Shown: positions 60,761 through 64,000 of the stretch, one piece after another
Numbering within the stretch: position 1 is the stretch's first letter
Layout: every line of letters begins with the position of its first letter
Notes under the pieces: model-generated
Databases searched by the model: none
The model's input: the letters and a program-made list of their open reading frames with translations, nothing else
Told to the model about the DNA's origin: nothing
NCBI GenBank assembly: GCA_963663615.1
Contig: OY760517.1
Span: 1,798,001 to 1,862,000 of the forward strand
Length of the DNA: 64,000 bases
Direction: 5' to 3'
Origin: G963663615 sp963663615
GTDB taxonomy: Bacteria > Bacteroidota > Ignavibacteria > Ignavibacteriales > Melioribacteraceae
Translations under genes and position numbers: made by a program

Positions 60761-61825
60761 ATGGAAATATATGCTATAATTATGGCGGGTGGTGTAGGCA
60801 CAAGATTTTGGCCTGTTAGTCGCGAAACAAAACCAAAACAAATATTAAATTTCCACGGAGATACGTCCTTACTTCAGAATACTGTTAGCAGAATAGAAAA
60901 GGTTTTTAAACAGGAAAACATTTTTGTAGTAACTAACAGGGTTCATAAATTGCCTGTAAAAGATCAATTATCCAAATACCCAAAAGTTAACATTCTTGAG
61001 GAACCTTTTGGTAAAAATACTTCAGCGTGTATTGGGTTGGCTACAGCTCATATATTGAGTATTAATCCCGAATCAATTTGTATCGTTTTTCCTTCAGATC
61101 ATTTGATTGACGAAGAAGAGACTTTTGAGGAAGTTATTAGTAAAGCTATTGATGCAGCAAAGAATAACGAGAGCATAATAACTATTGGTATTGATCCGGA
61201 TGAGCCGGAAACGGGGTATGGTTATATTCAATTTGAAGAGAACAAGAATAATGCTCTTAACAAGGTTTTAACTTTTGCTGAAAAACCTGGTTATGCAACT
61301 GCAAAACGATTTGTTGAGGCAGGTGATTTCCTTTGGAATTCAGGGATATTTGCATGGCAGACAAGTGTAATATTGGATGAATTGCAAATCCATATGCCAG
61401 ATTTGTTCAGTGGAATAAATGAAATTACATCTGCTATAAAAGGTAGCGGTTATGATAGAACACTTGTTGAAGTTTATGGTCAACTAAAAAATATATCCAT
61501 TGACTATGGTGTGATGGAAAAATCAAGAAATGTTTTAGTCTTAAAAGGTGATTTTGGCTGGCGTGATATTGGTAACTGGCAATCTCTGTACAAGTCGGAA
61601 TCTGGCAATAGTGAAGAGAATATTGTAAAAGGGCAGGTATATACAGAAAAGACAAAAAATAGTTATATCAATGCCCCTAATAAATTTACTGCTGTAATTG
61701 GATTGGAAGACATAATTTTTGTTGACACTCATGATGCAACGCTTATTTGCAAAAAAAGCCATGCACAGGAGGTTAAAAACATTGTTGATCATCTTAGATT
61801 AAATGGAATGAAACATCTTATTTAA
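60761..61825 (+). CDS. Mannose-1-phosphate guanylyltransferase
   Basis: This nucleotidyltransferase makes GDP-mannose from mannose-1-phosphate and GTP. I start at ATG 60761 (MEIYAIIMAGGVGTRFWP); a TTG two codons earlier is possible. The pyrophosphorylase signature GGVGTRFWPVSR is followed by KPKQIL, PSDHLI, EKPG in LTFAEKPG and WNSGIFAW. The 354-residue length means the nucleotidyl domain only, without the C-terminal isomerase of ManC fusions. Product feeds surface polysaccharide or glycan synthesis. Confidence 0.94.
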   Translation: MEIYAIIMAGGVGTRFWPVSRETKPKQILNFHGDTSLLQNTVSRIEKVFKQENIFVVTNRVHKLPVKDQLSKYPKVNILEEPFGKNTSACIGLATAHILSINPESICIVFPSDHLIDEEETFEEVISKAIDAAKNNESIITIGIDPDEPETGYGYIQFEENKNNALNKVLTFAEKPGYATAKRFVEAGDFLWNSGIFAWQTSVILDELQIHMPDLFSGINEITSAIKGSGYDRTLVEVYGQLKNISIDYGVMEKSRNVLVLKGDFGWRDIGNWQSLYKSESGNSEENIVKGQVYTEKTKNSYINAPNKFTAVIGLEDIIFVDTHDATLICKKSHAQEVKNIVDHLRLNGMKHLI

Positions 61826-61826
61826 T

Positions 61827-62423
61827 ATGAGACCGCTAATAACCGAAAAGGACATAAAACATTTTTTGAAAACCGGACAGACTAAACTTGCTGTTCGTAA
61901 AAATACGTTAATTACTCCTCTTGCTCTTGATCTTATTAAATCAGAAAATATCATAGTCTCTGAATATGTTGATCATAAATGTTTGGTTAGAAACCTCTTT
62001 GTATTTGCTAAACCAAAATTTGTGAGTAATCCAAATGAATATTATAGTCTGATATCCAATACTATAATTCCGGAAAACACAACTGTAAACAAAGAACAGA
62101 ATCAACTTAATGTAATTAAAAAAGTTTCTCTAAACAGAGAAGCATTTGGTATAATATTATCTGATAAAGCTGATAAATGGGTTATTATTGCAAATAAATT
62201 TCCAAATGTATATTGTGTTAAGTGTTCTGGCTTACTTGAAGCGGAGGAACTTTCACAAGATATATATTTTAACTTGCTGGTTATTCCCGCTAACCTTTTA
62301 TCTGATTTGGAAATGAAAAAATCACTTTATAAAGTTCTTAAGAACTCTAATGGATTAAAAGACCTGATAATAGATCAGGAAATAAAGAGTATTGAAAAAA
62401 GTTTTGTTAAAAAAGTTAGGTGA
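61827..62423 (+). CDS. Uncharacterised protein with EutQ-like start and degenerate RpiB-like second half
   Basis: The 198-residue protein looks like a mosaic. Residues about 5-45 resemble the short N-terminal segment of EutQ/EutT-type proteins (ITEKDIKHFLKTGQTKLAVR, then NTLITPLALDLIKS). Residues about 105-175 follow the pattern of ribose-5-phosphate isomerase B (REAFGIILSDKADKWVIIAN, then NKFPNVYCVKC, then ELSQDIYFNLLVIPANLL). The RpiB catalytic CGTG loop is replaced by LSDKAD, so isomerase activity is unlikely. Linked closely to the manC-like gene (one base) and to pyrK. Function unknown; similarity is by eye. Confidence 0.6.
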   Translation: MRPLITEKDIKHFLKTGQTKLAVRKNTLITPLALDLIKSENIIVSEYVDHKCLVRNLFVFAKPKFVSNPNEYYSLISNTIIPENTTVNKEQNQLNVIKKVSLNREAFGIILSDKADKWVIIANKFPNVYCVKCSGLLEAEELSQDIYFNLLVIPANLLSDLEMKKSLYKVLKNSNGLKDLIIDQEIKSIEKSFVKKVR

Positions 62424-62426
62424 TAA

Positions 62427-63176
62427 TTGAACACATTTGATGCAAAAGTTATTGAATTAAAATCGCTAACGGATAAGATTTATCTACTCACGATAGAACA
62501 GAAGGAATTAGCAGAAGATTCAAGACCGGGGAATTTTTGTAACATAAAAATTGGTCGTAATTTCCCGCTGTTAAGAAGACCATTTGGTGTTTGTGATGTA
62601 AAAGATGAAAAAGTTAGTTTTATGTTTGATGTCCATGGTGAAGGCACAAAAATGTTAAGCGAATTGAGAACAGGTGAATTTATTAATGTTTTGGGTCCGC
62701 TTGGTAACGGGTTTGATCTTGAAGGCGAATTTGAAACAGCTGTTATTTTGGCTGGGGGACTGGGTGTTGCTCCTTTCCCGTACATGGTAAAGTCACTTGA
62801 GGATAAAAAAGTTAAAGCATACATTGGTGGACGTAATTCAGATTTTGTAACAGATTATGGTTTTGATGAGGTATTGTTTTCAACAGATGATGGAAGTCTC
62901 GGATTTAAGGGCAATGTGTTAGAGCTATTCCAGAATGATATTAGTAATCTGAAGGGTAGTTTTAGAGTTTTTACATGTGGTCCGAAACCAATGCTTAAGG
63001 CTGTACAAAAAGCTGCTCTTGAAAATAAATGGGATTGTCAGATATCAACCGAATGTGCAATGGCGTGTGGCTTTGGAATTTGCATGGGCTGTTCTGTTGA
63101 ATCGAAGCATAAAGATGAATATAAGCTTGTTTGTAAAGATGGTCCGGTTTTTAATGCTGAGGATGTAGTATTATGA
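62427..63176 (+). CDS. pyrK: Dihydroorotate dehydrogenase electron transfer subunit
   Basis: PyrK is the FAD/[2Fe-2S] subunit that passes electrons from class 1B PyrD to NAD+. It starts at TTG 62427 with an AGGTGA Shine-Dalgarno, as no suitable ATG exists. The 249-residue protein has RRPFGVCDVKD for FAD binding, the pyridine-nucleotide segment AVILAGGLGVAPFPYMVKSL and the cluster Cys214, Cys219, Cys222, Cys236 in the ACGFGICMGC...VCKDGP arrangement. Its stop overlaps the pyrD start. Confidence 0.96.
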   Translation: MNTFDAKVIELKSLTDKIYLLTIEQKELAEDSRPGNFCNIKIGRNFPLLRRPFGVCDVKDEKVSFMFDVHGEGTKMLSELRTGEFINVLGPLGNGFDLEGEFETAVILAGGLGVAPFPYMVKSLEDKKVKAYIGGRNSDFVTDYGFDEVLFSTDDGSLGFKGNVLELFQNDISNLKGSFRVFTCGPKPMLKAVQKAALENKWDCQISTECAMACGFGICMGCSVESKHKDEYKLVCKDGPVFNAEDVVL

Positions 63177-64000
63177 GTGAAATAGATTTAAGTGTAAATA
63201 TAGGTAAGTTGAAACTTAAAAATCCTGTAATCCTGGCATCCGGCACAGTAGGATACGGTCAAGAGTTATCTGAGTTTGTTGACCTTTCAAAAGTTGGTGC
63301 AATTGTAACCAAGTCAATTTCTCTTAAACCCCGAAAAGGTAATCCGCCACAAAGAATTGTAGAAACGCCTTCAGGTATGTTGAATGCAATTGGTCTTCAA
63401 AATGTGGGACTTGATAAGTTTGTAGAAGAAAAAATACCATTTCACAAAAAAGCAGGTTCAACGTTAATTTGTAATATTGCTGCCAGTTCAGTAGATGAGT
63501 ATGTTGAATGTGCTAAAACGCTTAATACTGAAGAAACAATTAAAGCTTTTGAGATTAATATATCCTGTCCAAACGTTAAGGAAGGTGGTTTAATATTTGG
63601 TAACGATTTGAAATCAGTTTCCATGATTACTGAAAAAGTAAGAGCAGTAACTGACAAAACGCTAATCATGAAATTATCACCAAATGTTTCTGAAATACAC
63701 AAGTTTGCACAAGCAGCTAAAGATGGTGGTGCTGATGCAGTTTCTGCAATCAATACTTTAATTGGAACTGCTATAAATATTTATACAAAAGAACCGGTTA
63801 TTTGTAACGTAACTGGTGGTTTATCCGGACCAGCAATTAAACCTGTTGCATTAGCAAAAGTTCTGGAAATTCATAGAAATGTAGATATTCCAATAATTGG
63901 AATTGGTGGAATATCTAATTACAAGGATGCGGTTGAATTTATGATTGCCGGAGCCTCAGCATTCCAGATTGGCACTGTAAACTTTGTTAATCCTCATGCC
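63173..64000 (+). CDS. pyrD: Dihydroorotate dehydrogenase, class 1B catalytic subunit (3' end outside window)
   Basis: PyrD oxidises dihydroorotate to orotate in pyrimidine synthesis. The frame opens at ATG 63173, overlapping the pyrK stop by four bases, and stays open to the window edge (276 codons). It has SEIDLSVNIGKLKLKNPVIL, FMN/orotate Lys47 in AIVTKSISL, the catalytic Cys132 of class 1 enzymes in EINISCPNV (class 2 has Ser), MKLSPNV, and the GIGGISNYKDAVEFMIAGAS segment. Cys plus adjacent PyrK mark class 1B, the NAD-linked type. Only the last about 30 residues are missing. Confidence 0.96.
   Translation, partial: MSEIDLSVNIGKLKLKNPVILASGTVGYGQELSEFVDLSKVGAIVTKSISLKPRKGNPPQRIVETPSGMLNAIGLQNVGLDKFVEEKIPFHKKAGSTLICNIAASSVDEYVECAKTLNTEETIKAFEINISCPNVKEGGLIFGNDLKSVSMITEKVRAVTDKTLIMKLSPNVSEIHKFAQAAKDGGADAVSAINTLIGTAINIYTKEPVICNVTGGLSGPAIKPVALAKVLEIHRNVDIPIIGIGGISNYKDAVEFMIAGASAFQIGTVNFVNPHA

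Noticed and set aside
1..64000. CRISPR arrays, insertion sequences, tRNA or rRNA genes, prophage genes
   Set aside because: I saw no regularly spaced repeats, transposase frames with inverted ends, cloverleaf-like sequences or phage genes.

Overview
This window comes from an AT-rich, diderm, flagellated bacterium. P- and L-ring genes (flgI, flgH) and the P-ring chaperone flgA imply an outer membrane. The low GC, the gene content and the order of the motility locus suggest the FCB group, most likely an Ignavibacteria-type lineage; this placement is an inference from gene style, since no 16S rRNA gene is present.

Layout. (1) 1-723: the 3' end of cheB and a small unknown gene. (2) 801-15117: a dense + strand flagellar operon (flgB, flgC, unknown, fliE-F-G-H-I-J, motE-like, a giant fliK, flgD, a small flagellar operon protein, flgE). 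A near-consensus sigma-54 promoter precedes flgB, a compact GC-rich structured leader precedes flgE, and a rho-independent terminator follows flgE. (3) 15244-24550: a second sigma-54 promoter, then fliL-M-N-O-P-Q-R, flhB, flhA, flhF, flhG (switch, export gate, placement GTPase/ATPase). (4) 24611-43874: a weak sigma-54-like site, a small membrane protein, fliA (sigma-28), two tandem HDOD proteins, a histidine-kinase-like protein that has lost its phosphoacceptor His, a membrane/HTH protein, a possible second FliK-like protein, flgF-G-A-H-I, flgJ fused to a lytic transglycosylase, flgN-K-L, a first stator pair, fliW-csrA, a REC-HPt protein, a second stator pair, two more REC proteins and an unknown gene. 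Filament genes (fliC, fliD, fliS) and flgM are not in the window. (5) 43982-48529: glucose-6-phosphate isomerase, a DJ-1/PfpI protein, a prolyl oligopeptidase lipoprotein. (6) 48700-56880: a HisH-like protein without catalytic residues, convergent with a complete minus-strand tryptophan operon, trpL-E-G-D-C-F-DAHP synthase-B-A. The leader encodes a 26-residue peptide with three consecutive Trp codons followed by mutually exclusive antiterminator and terminator helices, i.e. ribosome-mediated attenuation. (7) 56981-64000: a membrane pyrophosphatase with a K+-dependent motif, alanine racemase, mannose-1-phosphate guanylyltransferase, a degenerate RpiB-like protein, pyrK and the 5' part of pyrD.

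How it works together. The motility locus encodes nearly a whole basal body, rod, hook, export machine and two stator systems, plus sigma-28 and the FliW-CsrA post-transcriptional switch. The flgE leader has GGA motifs and an anti-Shine-Dalgarno segment, which makes it a candidate target for that switch. The trp operon couples entry into the shikimate pathway (DAHP synthase) to Trp supply by one attenuator, and its eight enzymes contain only five Trp residues by my count. The observations most worth following are the flgE leader, the trp attenuator, the two kinase-derived proteins that are complementary in what they lack, the dead HisH paralog and the giant FliK.
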